Source of the DNA: Planctomycetota bacterium
Lineage (GTDB): Bacteria; Planctomycetota; Phycisphaerae; WQYP01
Assembly: GCA_021805985.1 (NCBI GenBank)
Contig: JAJZDN010000009.1
Location: forward strand, 27,825 to 91,824
Direction of reading: 5' to 3'
DNA length: 64,000 nt
In this document: one piece after another, positions 30,118-38,971 of the stretch
Numbering within the stretch: the stretch's first letter is position 1
Layout: every line of letters starts with the position of its first letter
Program-made: the position numbers and the translations under genes
The notes under the pieces: generated by a model
What the model saw: only the letters and a program-made list of their open reading frames with translations
Databases searched by the model: none
What the model was told of the DNA's origin: nothing

Positions 30118-30245
30118 AATTATTTACCTCAAAAACGACCGATAAGTCTAGACAACTTTATACTAAAACGAATCTCGCGACAGTCATCAATGCTGCCACA
30201 TCGCAGCAATTCCATATTACAACACCAGCACGCGTCGCGATGCCC

Positions 30246-31997
30246 TTAAGGTTCTCCCGCTTGGCCATGGAGATAATCAATAACACGGCCATTTACCAAT
30301 GTTTGATGCGTACGGTAAGACACCTTTCCTTCGGCGGGAGTATAGACCAGTACTACTGCCGAACGGGCGGGTACTGATACTGCTGCAGTCCCGCACACAT
30401 CCCGCGCAATAAACGTGCCGGTAATGGTGTCATACAGGTCTACTTCATCAGATCCCACATTGAGTTCCACCACCCTCGCTTGCGCGTACGGATTATAAAA
30501 CAGAAAGGTGGGATAGCCCGCAGGCGCGGCGGTGTCGGTAGCGCGAAGATTTATTTGGAGTACACCACGGACGTTGGTTTTCTCAATCAGCGACCCCAGC
30601 ACACCTATGTAAACGCCGCCGTAAAGGCAATAATTGGTCGCTCCAGGGTGGCGGCGGAATCCGTTATATCCAGGGTCTAGGAACGTTTTGTTATCACCTG
30701 TGGCGATCAGCGGTTGTCGCGGATTGTCGCGGTGATATTTAAGCCCTTCGTATGAAATCAATGATTCGCCCAACGGCCACCCGGGATCGCTCTGGCGGGC
30801 CGCAGGGTGAAACTTACCAAAGAATAAGCGGCTCGCGTTGGCGGCGTTTAATATCCATTTGCCCATCGCGTTCGCGTAACGCTGATCGTATCGAGCCACC
30901 GGTGCCAAGGCCCACATTTGGGTGGCGGTTTCCATGAAAAAGGCATAACCACCGACACCCCACGGACGCCAAGGGGGACAATTCACAGCGCCTACCAAAC
31001 CAAAAACATCCTGATCATCCCAACGGGCGTCCTCTATACCCCAAGTTGGCCGAGCACCATAGCGGCTGAAGCACCAATCCAGAAATTTCCCAACCGGATA
31101 ATGGGTCCCCGCCTCGGCGTTCATACGGGCCGCAGCGATTGCACCGAATGGCGTGAGTACCTCGTAACTCGGATTTTCAGATGCAGGCAGACCCGAGAGA
31201 TACTCCATACAGGCTTTGGCGGCGCGGAGGAAAGCCGCGTCATGCCAGCGATGCCACGCCATATACTCCACCCAGGCGATGCCGGATGCCATGTTCGGCT
31301 CGCGCCACTTTCCGTTGTAGACCGGCCGCATGGTTGAAAAATTGAAGCCCGTATAGTTAAAGTCATAGCGACCGTCGGGCTTCTTAAAATGCGGTACCGC
31401 CTCCGCCCAGGAGCGGGCGGTCGCACGGCACATCTCAGCAAGCCTTTTCTCGGCTGGATACCGCGCTGAAATGGCGGCGGCTGTGATATCCGGAAATACC
31501 GTATACCACGCAGTTGCCTGCGGATTAGTGGAGGCAAAGTTATTGCCGAATAAACCATGCCCTACAGATGGATCATAAAAGCGCTCTAGGAGTCGCACAT
31601 AGTCAACGGTGCCGTCCGACAAGTTTCTCCCCAGGAGCGTTGCACCCCATACGGCTCCCATGTCCGTAAGGGCTTGGGCCGAGGATCGCGTATCTGGCAC
31701 CGTGCTCAGATACGCCGGCATGACGAAGCCTGTCGGTTGGCCAATTGGATTGTAAACAAGGTGTATCAGCGGCAAAAAGGGTCCATGAGCAGCCGGGTTG
31801 AACGCCACCGCGTAAAATTGGCGTCCGGTACCTAACCAGTTCCTCATGTAGTACGGTCGCGGCAAACTGGGCATATGGCGAATCGATGGAATCGAATCTT
31901 GGGATTCAGCCCCAGCGTGGACCATTCCGCACCAGATGCATTGTGCCACGAGTGCTACCGCGGCCAACGTATTACATGACTTAATGCTGATTGCCAT
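30246..31997 (-). CDS. large secreted protein, paralogue of 33551-35278 without PEP-CTERM
   Basis: A 583-residue exported protein (signal peptide about residues 1-28). Family not recognised. Repeated helical blocks ending in W/Y-rich turns (FNYTGFNFS near 212, EYMAWHRWHDAAFLRAAK near 245, GGYAFFMETATQMWALAP near 355) suggest an alpha/alpha-toroid as in many glycosidases and polysaccharide lyases; this is inference. Throughout it matches the 575-residue protein encoded 1.5 kb upstream (FGNNFASTNPQATAWYT against FGNNIHSADPQLTAWYT) but ends in a short polar tail and not in a membrane anchor. ATG 31997 has GGAG eight bases upstream. It lies between two propeller-type genes of module A. Confidence 0.65.
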   Translation of the reverse strand: MAISIKSCNTLAAVALVAQCIWCGMVHAGAESQDSIPSIRHMPSLPRPYYMRNWLGTGRQFYAVAFNPAAHGPFLPLIHLVYNPIGQPTGFVMPAYLSTVPDTRSSAQALTDMGAVWGATLLGRNLSDGTVDYVRLLERFYDPSVGHGLFGNNFASTNPQATAWYTVFPDITAAAISARYPAEKRLAEMCRATARSWAEAVPHFKKPDGRYDFNYTGFNFSTMRPVYNGKWREPNMASGIAWVEYMAWHRWHDAAFLRAAKACMEYLSGLPASENPSYEVLTPFGAIAAARMNAEAGTHYPVGKFLDWCFSRYGARPTWGIEDARWDDQDVFGLVGAVNCPPWRPWGVGGYAFFMETATQMWALAPVARYDQRYANAMGKWILNAANASRLFFGKFHPAARQSDPGWPLGESLISYEGLKYHRDNPRQPLIATGDNKTFLDPGYNGFRRHPGATNYCLYGGVYIGVLGSLIEKTNVRGVLQINLRATDTAAPAGYPTFLFYNPYAQARVVELNVGSDEVDLYDTITGTFIARDVCGTAAVSVPARSAVVLVYTPAEGKVSYRTHQTLVNGRVIDYLHGQAGEP

Positions 31998-32229
31998 TCT
32001 TACCGCTCCACCTACGGAACCGCCCCGAGTCTTCAGTTGTCACCGTAAAGGGCAGCCTACGCTCCAGCCACCGCAATACCAACATAACCGCTATGCTCCA
32101 TTCGACAATTCCATTTCGTGCAAATCTCTTGCCTTTTTATGCCAGCCATCACCTTTGCTTCGCCCAAGTCGTTGGACGATTGCGATCGGCCTGGTTGTGG
32201 CCGCTGGCCAGCCGGAACGGCGACTCCAG

Positions 32230-33453
32230 TTATTTTTCGGGCATAACCACGCGCGCTGTCGCCAGACACGTGTAGTATTCACTGCCGCCATAGTACATCC
32301 ACCATTTACCCGCATGTCGAGTCAAGCCGGTAAAAAATATACAATCTGAAAAAGTGGAGACCAGCTTTTTCGGATCGGTTGCGGAGAAACCGTGCTCGTA
32401 GGGAATTTTTGGATTTGCCGCAAGCGTTGGTTTTGGCAAATACGATACAACTCCGGTCAAGTTTTTTTTCGAGAGCAAGACCTCCCCAATGGCGTAAAAG
32501 TTGCCAGTAAAGTTGCCGCCGGTGAACAGAATGATGTTATTGGGGTGGGCCTTGTCGTAATTGGCAAGCGCAAAACAGGTCTCACCACCCGGAAAATTTA
32601 TGGTGGTCTTTGCGGATTTCCAATGCACCATATCCTGCGAATACGCCATTCTGCCATTGTCGAGGTACATGACAAACTTACCGTTGATCCGCACTGCACG
32701 GTTGTGCGGATTCACCACCACCGCACCATTACGATAGACATGTTTCGCGTGCGGGAAAAGAATACCCAACCGCTTCCAGTGAATCAGATCGTTGGACGTG
32801 GCCTCAAACTCGCCATTAATTTCCTTATCGCTCTGATCCTTCCAATACCATTGATTGCAAAACAGGTAATAAGTACCGTGGTATTTGGCCACGCACACAT
32901 CCTCATAGCTATACTGTTTGTATTTTCCATGACGAAACAATCCGCTGTGCGTTCTGATCTTCTTAAAATGAATGCCATCCGGGCTGGTAGCAATGCCGAT
33001 GTCGCAAATATACGGCACTGGCGGTGAATACGGACGCTCGCCGCGATAAATATAATAAAATGTTCCGTGGCGAACAATGATCGCTCCGTTATGCACGCCT
33101 CCGCCCAAATGTCCGCAGTCCCATGCACCCGGCGTCGGGGAAAGCACCGGATTGTGCGCGTACTTGGTAAACGGCCCGATAGCCCAGGGATATTTTTTGA
33201 ACACGTGGCGAGGAACCACCAGATTGCGCGGAAAATTTCCCCACCACCGTTTTGTACTGTAGGATTGATCTTTCCACGTTTTAAGAGCGTTCGAGGTGGG
33301 GAATTGCCACGGGAAAAATCCGGGCGGCACCTTGGTTTTACCGGCGGCGGAACCGGCCGGAAGGCCATAGCCCACAGCTAACGCACAAACGATAAATGCA
33401 ACGATTCGGAATCCCGGAATTGATAATTGCCGGATAGAAAAATCCATTTGCAT
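32230..33453 (-). CDS. secreted GH130/GH43-like five-bladed propeller protein
   Basis: A 407-residue exported protein (hydrophobic signal about residues 12-38) with beta-propeller repeats: GGGVHNGAIIVRHGTFYYIYRGERP near 118 onward in pieces, DIGIATSPDGIHFKKI near 155, YSYEDVCVAKYHGTYYLF near 183, EATSNDLIHWKRLG near 213. These blade motifs place it near GH130 and related GH43-like families; the catalytic assignment is uncertain. ATG 33453 has GGAG nine bases upstream; the frame open to 33594 has no support. Gene order within module A suggests it acts on the same glycan as the GH130 gene at 28993-30117. Confidence 0.65.
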   Translation of the reverse strand: MQMDFSIRQLSIPGFRIVAFIVCALAVGYGLPAGSAAGKTKVPPGFFPWQFPTSNALKTWKDQSYSTKRWWGNFPRNLVVPRHVFKKYPWAIGPFTKYAHNPVLSPTPGAWDCGHLGGGVHNGAIIVRHGTFYYIYRGERPYSPPVPYICDIGIATSPDGIHFKKIRTHSGLFRHGKYKQYSYEDVCVAKYHGTYYLFCNQWYWKDQSDKEINGEFEATSNDLIHWKRLGILFPHAKHVYRNGAVVVNPHNRAVRINGKFVMYLDNGRMAYSQDMVHWKSAKTTINFPGGETCFALANYDKAHPNNIILFTGGNFTGNFYAIGEVLLSKKNLTGVVSYLPKPTLAANPKIPYEHGFSATDPKKLVSTFSDCIFFTGLTRHAGKWWMYYGGSEYYTCLATARVVMPEK

Positions 33454-33550
33454 ATTTTGATACTCCGTCACAAAATTCACCGTTGTTTTATTTCCAACGG
33501 ATAGGCCACAGATTATGATTCTGATTGCACCGGGAATTTGGAACACCAGT

Positions 33551-35278
33551 TCATGACGCCCGTCGCCGCCGTGCCAGCAGCAGACCAAGGGCACCGGCGA
33601 CAGCCAGCAACGGCAATGTGGCTGTTTCCGGCACGGCAGCTACCGGGATATAAGAGAGCACTGACGCAGAACCGCCCGCAAGGTCAAAGGACGTATTTCC
33701 GCTCACGTCCATGGCGATGTAGCTGTTAAGTACCGAATCAAAAATATTCACTGGATTGGCTCCCACATTGATACCCACGGTTTCCGCGAATGAATATGGA
33801 TTATAAAATAGAAACGTTGGCGTTGACACACCCTTGGCGAGCGGAGAATCTGTGACGTTTAAATTAAATTGCAGGATTCCGGACACGTTCGTTGTCCTTA
33901 CCATCGAACCAAGAACGCCAACATAAACGGCCCCATACAAACCGAACTCGGTACTTGGCGAGGACGCATCGCCCGTCGCCAAGAGAGGCTGTGTCGAGGT
34001 GTTCAACTGGTACTTGAGTCCCTCGTAGGAAACAAGAGATTGCTGGTTCCAGCCCGGATTGCTTTGGTTCGGTGCATAATTTCCGTAGAACAACCGCATT
34101 GCGTTGGCAGCATTGAGCATCCATCGACCCAGCGCCGTCGCATACTGAGGATTATATTTAGCAACGGGAGCCAGAGCCATCATCTGTGCTGCCGTCTCCA
34201 TATAGAACGCGTATCCACCCGTCGTCGATGATGGACTGCTTACCTGCCCCACCAAGCCAGAAACGTCCTGGCCGCCCCAGTTCGCGGCCTCGACGCCCCA
34301 TCCCGGCCGATTGGGGTTGTAATTGCTGAAGTTCCAGGCCAATAATTTATCAACCGGATAGTTTGTACCAACTGTCGCGTTCATCTCCGCTGCGGCAAGC
34401 GTTCCGAATGGAGCAAGAACCTCGTAGCTAGGATTACTGGACGCAGGAAGCGACACAAGATAGCTCATCGCATCTTTTGCCGTCTGGAGAAATGCAGGAT
34501 TCCCAAAGCGAAGATATGCGGAGTATTCCAGCCACGCAATACCCGATGCCATATCGGGTTCTCGCCAAGAACCGTTGTACGTCGGCTGCATGGCTGAAAA
34601 ATTAAAGCCAGTATAATTAAAATTATATCCGCTGGTGGTGGCAAAGTTACCAACCGCTTTGCTCCAAGACATCGCCGTGTCGTAAGACATGGCGGCCAAG
34701 CCGGTTTCAGAAGCATAGCGATCGGACACCCCTTGAGCGAGAATATCAGGAAACAGCGTATACCAAGCGGTTAGCTGAGGATCAGCCGAGTGGATGTTAT
34801 TGCCGAACACCCCCGACGCCAGATTAGGGTCAAAAAATTGGCCCAGCATCCCCGCGTAGTCAACCGCTTTGGTACCCCCACTGGGCACGTAGCTAGACAT
34901 GTTCGTACCCATCATTGTAGCGCCCAGCACCACCCCCATATCCGTCAATGCCTGCGTGGATTGAATATTGTAGGTACCGCTTGACTGGACATAAGCTGGT
35001 AAGCCGAATTCTACCGGCTGGCCGCTGGAGTTGTCAGCGAATTGCATCAACGGAAGGTAGCTGCCGGAGGCCGTCGGATTGAGTGCAAGTTGATAAAAGC
35101 CAGCAGCAACCTGATTCCAATCGGGCATCTGATAGGTCTGGGGAATTGTCGGCATCGTACTGAGTTCTCCCGGGAATGTCTGTGCGACTGACCGACCTTG
35201 CGCCTGCTGCGCCGCTAACGGAAGGCATATCGCGACATATACCGCCATTTTTACGATGATATCTCCTCGGTTAGGCAT
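33551..35278 (-). CDS. large secreted protein with PEP-CTERM anchor (toroid-like paralogue)
   Basis: A 575-residue exported protein; signal peptide about residues 1-27, C-terminal PEP-CTERM module (VPETATLPLLAVAGAL, then LLLARRRRAS) for recognition and removal by an exosortase-type system. The body is a close paralogue of 30246-31997 (shared blocks YNFNYTGFNFS, WREPDMASGIAWLEY, GGYAFYMETAAQMMALAP). Catalytic residues and family are unknown; a helical toroid enzyme or glycan-binding protein is my guess. ATG 35278 has GGAG seven bases upstream. It is followed by a propeller gene and preceded by the pseudopilin and small PEP-CTERM genes, making it part of module A. Confidence 0.7.
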   Translation of the reverse strand: MPNRGDIIVKMAVYVAICLPLAAQQAQGRSVAQTFPGELSTMPTIPQTYQMPDWNQVAAGFYQLALNPTASGSYLPLMQFADNSSGQPVEFGLPAYVQSSGTYNIQSTQALTDMGVVLGATMMGTNMSSYVPSGGTKAVDYAGMLGQFFDPNLASGVFGNNIHSADPQLTAWYTLFPDILAQGVSDRYASETGLAAMSYDTAMSWSKAVGNFATTSGYNFNYTGFNFSAMQPTYNGSWREPDMASGIAWLEYSAYLRFGNPAFLQTAKDAMSYLVSLPASSNPSYEVLAPFGTLAAAEMNATVGTNYPVDKLLAWNFSNYNPNRPGWGVEAANWGGQDVSGLVGQVSSPSSTTGGYAFYMETAAQMMALAPVAKYNPQYATALGRWMLNAANAMRLFYGNYAPNQSNPGWNQQSLVSYEGLKYQLNTSTQPLLATGDASSPSTEFGLYGAVYVGVLGSMVRTTNVSGILQFNLNVTDSPLAKGVSTPTFLFYNPYSFAETVGINVGANPVNIFDSVLNSYIAMDVSGNTSFDLAGGSASVLSYIPVAAVPETATLPLLAVAGALGLLLARRRRAS

Positions 35279-35358
35279 TCTAGCGCTCCAAATGAAAGCT
35301 CGGCCCGTGACAGGGAATTAAAAAAGTCGGAAATATTTGCGACTGCACAGTATTACTT

Positions 35359-36225
35359 TTACTGATTCAGGCAGTTGTACGCCTTGAGGCCACCAGACTG
35401 AATCCCAGCGGCATGGCCGTCAAAGAATACGGCGTTAGCCGTCCCAGTTGATTGGTAAGGGGTGACGAAGTTGACCGTCATGTTTCCATGCCGATAACGT
35501 AAACCACTACCGTTCCCATTAGGATAATCAAAGTTTGTTGTCGTGGCCGGGATGGGACCGCCCGGCGGAACAACCTCTGTGATCGGTACGTTCGATTGAA
35601 AACCACCGAAATATGAGGGACTTGGCCACCAATTAAAGGCGGTCCAACACCCGGTGTCAAACACCTGATTGGCATCGCCAATCGCCACCAGATGAGTCGG
35701 ATTTTTAATATTAGACACCCGTACGAACGCGGGAATTCCACCCGTGGCTGCTGTACCGCCGTACCCTCCCGCAAAACTCCAACCGAAACCATTTGGATTT
35801 GAGGCATAGGACAGTCCAAAGAGATAGTGAATAGGAATCGGCAGCACCGGATCTTGAAATAGGGCCTGAAACTTCGCTGCGACAACACTGTCGTTTGCCC
35901 CCTGGGTTGCATTCGTTGGATTGGCGTATTGTTGATAAACACCCAGAGGCGGGCTACTGGTATACCAGTCGAAGAGAATATCCGACCAATTCGTGTTGTA
36001 GGTCCAGCTGACATAGTTCGACGGCGTGAATCCCTTGTTAGCATCCGAGTACTCTATCGTCAACTGGCCGAGTGTTCTCAACCGACTCAGACAGGATATA
36101 CTCAGGGCGTCCGCCCTTGCTAGCGCGAGCGCTGGGAGAAGAAGAGCAATCAGCAGGGCGATAATCGAAATCACCACCAGCAATTCTATGAGGGTAAATC
36201 CCCTCTCCTGTTGCTTAGTTTGCAT
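35359..36225 (-). CDS. pseudopilin-like protein with prepilin signal and H-X9-DG-type C-terminus
   Basis: A 288-residue protein with a type III prepilin signal: [19 protein letters not shown], so cleavage after Gly and methylation of Phe by a prepilin peptidase is expected, followed by an N-terminal membrane helix. The C-terminal part has LRYRHGNMTVNF and NAVFFDGHA, the H-X9-DG pattern common in planctomycetes and lentisphaeres. ATG 36225 has AAGG six bases upstream; the frame open to 36279 has no ribosome site. It lies directly between a small PEP-CTERM protein gene and the large PEP-CTERM protein gene. No secretion ATPase or secretin gene is nearby. Confidence 0.82.
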   Translation of the reverse strand: MQTKQQERGFTLIELLVVISIIALLIALLLPALALARADALSISCLSRLRTLGQLTIEYSDANKGFTPSNYVSWTYNTNWSDILFDWYTSSPPLGVYQQYANPTNATQGANDSVVAAKFQALFQDPVLPIPIHYLFGLSYASNPNGFGWSFAGGYGGTAATGGIPAFVRVSNIKNPTHLVAIGDANQVFDTGCWTAFNWWPSPSYFGGFQSNVPITEVVPPGGPIPATTTNFDYPNGNGSGLRYRHGNMTVNFVTPYQSTGTANAVFFDGHAAGIQSGGLKAYNCLNQ

Positions 36226-36361
36226 AAAACACCTTTCAAGTAATTTGACCAACCTTATATTTGTCCCACGCCCGCGCATCCGCCACAGGCCCGCCTACTT
36301 CTTCCAGCCCGGCCACTTGGCAGCGCTTTTACACTGCCAAGTGGCGACGAAGCTGATAGCA

Positions 36362-37180
36362 TCACGCACTGTGAGTCCGTCGTTTTACCCGCAGTCCCAA
36401 CACCATGGCCCCTAATCCAAGAGCAACTGCGCCAAGCAGTCCAGGCTCCGGGACCGGCACCAAAGTTGAGGAATTTGAAAGCGAGATATTATCTACCCAA
36501 AACTGCGGCGTAGTCGGCTGTGTTATGCCATCTGGATTCGAACTGATGGTAATGTTAAAGGAGTTCGCACCCGGGGCATACTTTGTCAGGTCAATAGTGT
36601 CCAAGATATTTTTCCAGGTTGACTGTGTGCCGGTGTAGGTGTCGGTCCAGTTGCCCACCTGTCCACCGTTAGCATAGAAATTCAAGTGCACATACGAATA
36701 TGCACCATAATCTGTCGATATTGCGCTGGATTCATAAAAATAGCTGAGATAAACAGTCGTAGCTCCGGTAGGAAGCGATATGACGGGCTGGGGACCATAC
36801 CCCGTGGGAAATTGCGAGGTTTTCACCCCAACTGAGCTATTCTGAGGGCCGTTATACCACTGGCTGTAATTTTGTGTAAAGGGGGCGTTACTTGTCAGAA
36901 CAGACGCAGAATGAGTCGCACCCGGGGCGATATAATTAGCGTTGTCCCATATATCGCCAGCCGTGTAGCTACCGCCCATGTTCCAATACGCTGGTCCGTT
37001 GCCGTTGGGATTTACCTGGGAGAAGGTCGGATTGGGGATTACATTTCCAGATAAGACTACATTCGGTATTGTTGCAACATCGGCCGAAGCGTTCCCCGAT
37101 ACAACACCTAGCGTTGCAGCGCCGGCCAAGCCGCAGCACACTGCCGCGGAAACGAGATAGGAAGGGGGTTTGGGAATCAT
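36362..37180 (-). CDS. PEP-CTERM sorting-domain protein
   Basis: A 272-residue secreted protein: signal peptide (SYLVSAAVCCGLAGAATLG), a beta-sandwich-like body rich in Asn, Ser and Tyr resembling carbohydrate-binding modules (NVIPNPTFSQVNPNG near 33, FWVDNISLSN near 232), and the anchor VPVPEPGLLGAVALGLGAMV ending in RVKRR. I chose ATG 37180 (AGGGGA five bases upstream) because the signal peptide then has normal length; an ATG at 37288 has an even better AGGAG and would add 36 residues. It is transcribed just ahead of the pseudopilin gene, the same order as in module B. Confidence 0.72.
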   Translation of the reverse strand: MIPKPPSYLVSAAVCCGLAGAATLGVVSGNASADVATIPNVVLSGNVIPNPTFSQVNPNGNGPAYWNMGGSYTAGDIWDNANYIAPGATHSASVLTSNAPFTQNYSQWYNGPQNSSVGVKTSQFPTGYGPQPVISLPTGATTVYLSYFYESSAISTDYGAYSYVHLNFYANGGQVGNWTDTYTGTQSTWKNILDTIDLTKYAPGANSFNITISSNPDGITQPTTPQFWVDNISLSNSSTLVPVPEPGLLGAVALGLGAMVLGLRVKRRTHSA

Positions 37181-37299
37181 ACGGGTCCCCTGGTCCCATT
37201 GCGAGCCACTTGAACATTGCCCACTAACCGAATGGACCGCGGTTTGCCGCGAAGCGCAGCGGGGTTGACGACTCGGCTTGACCAACATGTTGAACTCCT

Positions 37300-37381
37300 G
37301 CTCCCTTGGGAGCTACTTGAACTTCCCGCCAAACCGGGCGGGCTGCCGGTCCACGGCCAACGAGACCGTGGAGGTTTTTTT
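37300..37381 (+). terminator. three successive hairpins ending in a T run (intrinsic terminator, perhaps of a small RNA)
   Basis: On the plus strand: GCTCC-4-GGAGC (37300-37313 region), CCCGCC-6-GGCGGG (37325-37342) and TCCACGG-9-CCGTGGA (37350-37372), followed by GG and seven T (37375-37381). The last is a textbook Rho-independent terminator, but no plus-strand gene precedes it; the opposite strand is the leader of the PEP-CTERM gene. A short regulatory or antisense RNA is one explanation. The remaining stretch to 37788 shows no gene. Confidence 0.5.
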
Positions 37382-37788
37382 GTCATCTAAATCCAGACTT
37401 CTGATATGAGCATCGATTAAAGTGTCGCAATTTCGTTTTCCCGTGAACTTCCAACCGCCGTGCTGAAAGTTCATTGGAATCGGGCGATGCTCGTATACTC
37501 CTTCCTATAAGGTTAGCCCATCGCGAAAAGTATACAATGGCCTTTTGTGCCAAAGTGTTGGCGAATTGTGCATGGCGCGTGATTTCATTAACACGGCGTT
37601 GTCAGTCCAACCGGTGCCGCACCCGGGCAGCCCTCTATTATTTCGAGCTATCAATCATCCTTTTAAGATAGAAATAGAGTCCCACGCGTCACGGCCCTTT
37701 GGAGCGTTTCGCCCTAAATTATAACTTCTCCGTGCCCAGCGGCGTGACATCTTGCATCTGGAATGAATGTGGGTTATGACTATCATCC
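37382..37788. other. intergenic stretch upstream of the XylR-type regulator
   Basis: About 400 bases between the plus-strand terminator and the regulator gene. No convincing reading frame. It should hold the regulator's promoter and possibly its operators, but I could not identify -35/-10 elements with confidence. Confidence 0.4.
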
Positions 37789-38934
37789 ATGGCTCAAAAT
37801 GTATACAGTCGCCGACATATATTGTTGGCACTTGACTATTATGATGAGGAAATCAACCGCGGTGTGGCGGAGTATGCACGCCGGTCCGGCTGGATTCTCA
37901 ACGACATCATCGGCCACGATCGTAGAATTCCCCGCCAATGGAGTGGAGACGGCATCATTGCGCTATTAAACGATCCCTTGGGGCCATTGGCTAAATTCAT
38001 CGGCCGCACTACGGCGCCGGTAGTGGACATGGTTTACGAAGCACCGGAAATTAAGGTCGCTCGCGTGCTGGCGGATAACCGGGCCATTGGGCACGCCGGC
38101 GCAGAACACCTGTTATCCTGCGGCCTTGAACATCTGGCTTTTTTCCAGCTTGGCGACGCCAATGTGGAACGTGAACGCATGGATGGCTTCCATCGCGCCG
38201 TCGAGACCGCCGGAAAGCATTTTTACCATCTCGATTTTTCCGGAGCACCAAGGGGCGTCGTACAAACACCGGACCCAACGCCTTGGCTGGCCGAGGCGAT
38301 TGTTAAATTACCGCGCCCGCTGGGAATCATGGCCCAATATGATCGCAACGCGCAGTATGCCATCCAGGCTGCGGAACTTGCGTCCCTCTTGGTTCCCCAC
38401 GACGTGGCAGTCGTGGGCGTGGATAATGACATGATTTCCTGCGAATTGGGACTGCTGCCGCTGACGAGCGTAGACCGGCGGCGGCACGATCACGGCTATG
38501 AAGCGGCGGCATTGCTGGATCGTATCATTTCTGGAGAAAAGCCGCCTAATGATCCTATTTTAATTGCTCCCGGGCCGGTAGTAGTTCGGCAAAGCACCAG
38601 CATCTTCGCTGTTGACGATCCACACCTGGTGCGAGCCATTCGTTTCGTTGCCGAAAATTTTCGTGCGCCGTTATCCGTGGAGGATGTGGTCGCGGCTTCG
38701 GGCACCCAACGCCGCCGACTCTATGAACTTTTTGAGAAGAACATGGGGCGCCCAATAAAATCGGAGATATTGCGCTGTCGCCTTAATGAAGCTCGCCGGC
38801 TTTTGTCAACGACACATTTCAAACTCTCCGCGGTGGCCGTCAAATGCGGATTCCGAGACGAATACCATTTATCGCGGGCATTCAAAGCGGAGATCGGGCT
38901 TTCTCCCGGACAGTTTCGCCGCAACCGGGAGTGA
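37789..38934 (+). CDS. XylR-type transcriptional regulator (LacI-like sensor plus AraC HTH)
   Basis: A 381-residue sugar-responsive regulator. Residues about 10-265 form a periplasmic-binding-protein-like sensor of the LacI/XylR kind (HILLALDYYDEEINRGV at the start, HAGAEHLLSCGLEHLAFF near 103, VAVVGVDNDMISCEL near 205). Residues about 275-378 form the double helix-turn-helix of AraC proteins (LSVEDVVAASGTQRRRLYELF, then SAVAVKCGFRDEYHLSRAFK and GLSPGQFR). No clear ribosome site precedes the ATG at 37789. It stands divergently from module A and convergently to module B, so it probably controls module A in response to a sugar released from the glycan. Confidence 0.85.
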   Translation: MAQNVYSRRHILLALDYYDEEINRGVAEYARRSGWILNDIIGHDRRIPRQWSGDGIIALLNDPLGPLAKFIGRTTAPVVDMVYEAPEIKVARVLADNRAIGHAGAEHLLSCGLEHLAFFQLGDANVERERMDGFHRAVETAGKHFYHLDFSGAPRGVVQTPDPTPWLAEAIVKLPRPLGIMAQYDRNAQYAIQAAELASLLVPHDVAVVGVDNDMISCELGLLPLTSVDRRRHDHGYEAAALLDRIISGEKPPNDPILIAPGPVVVRQSTSIFAVDDPHLVRAIRFVAENFRAPLSVEDVVAASGTQRRRLYELFEKNMGRPIKSEILRCRLNEARRLLSTTHFKLSAVAVKCGFRDEYHLSRAFKAEIGLSPGQFRRNRE

Positions 38935-38971
38935 ATCACCGTCGCGCCTCCAATCCCCTTTTTTTTAACTT

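Noticed and set aside
37181..37288. Longer start (ATG 37288) of the module A PEP-CTERM protein
   Set aside because: It has a good AGGAG but would put 36 extra polar residues before the signal peptide; kept only as an alternative.
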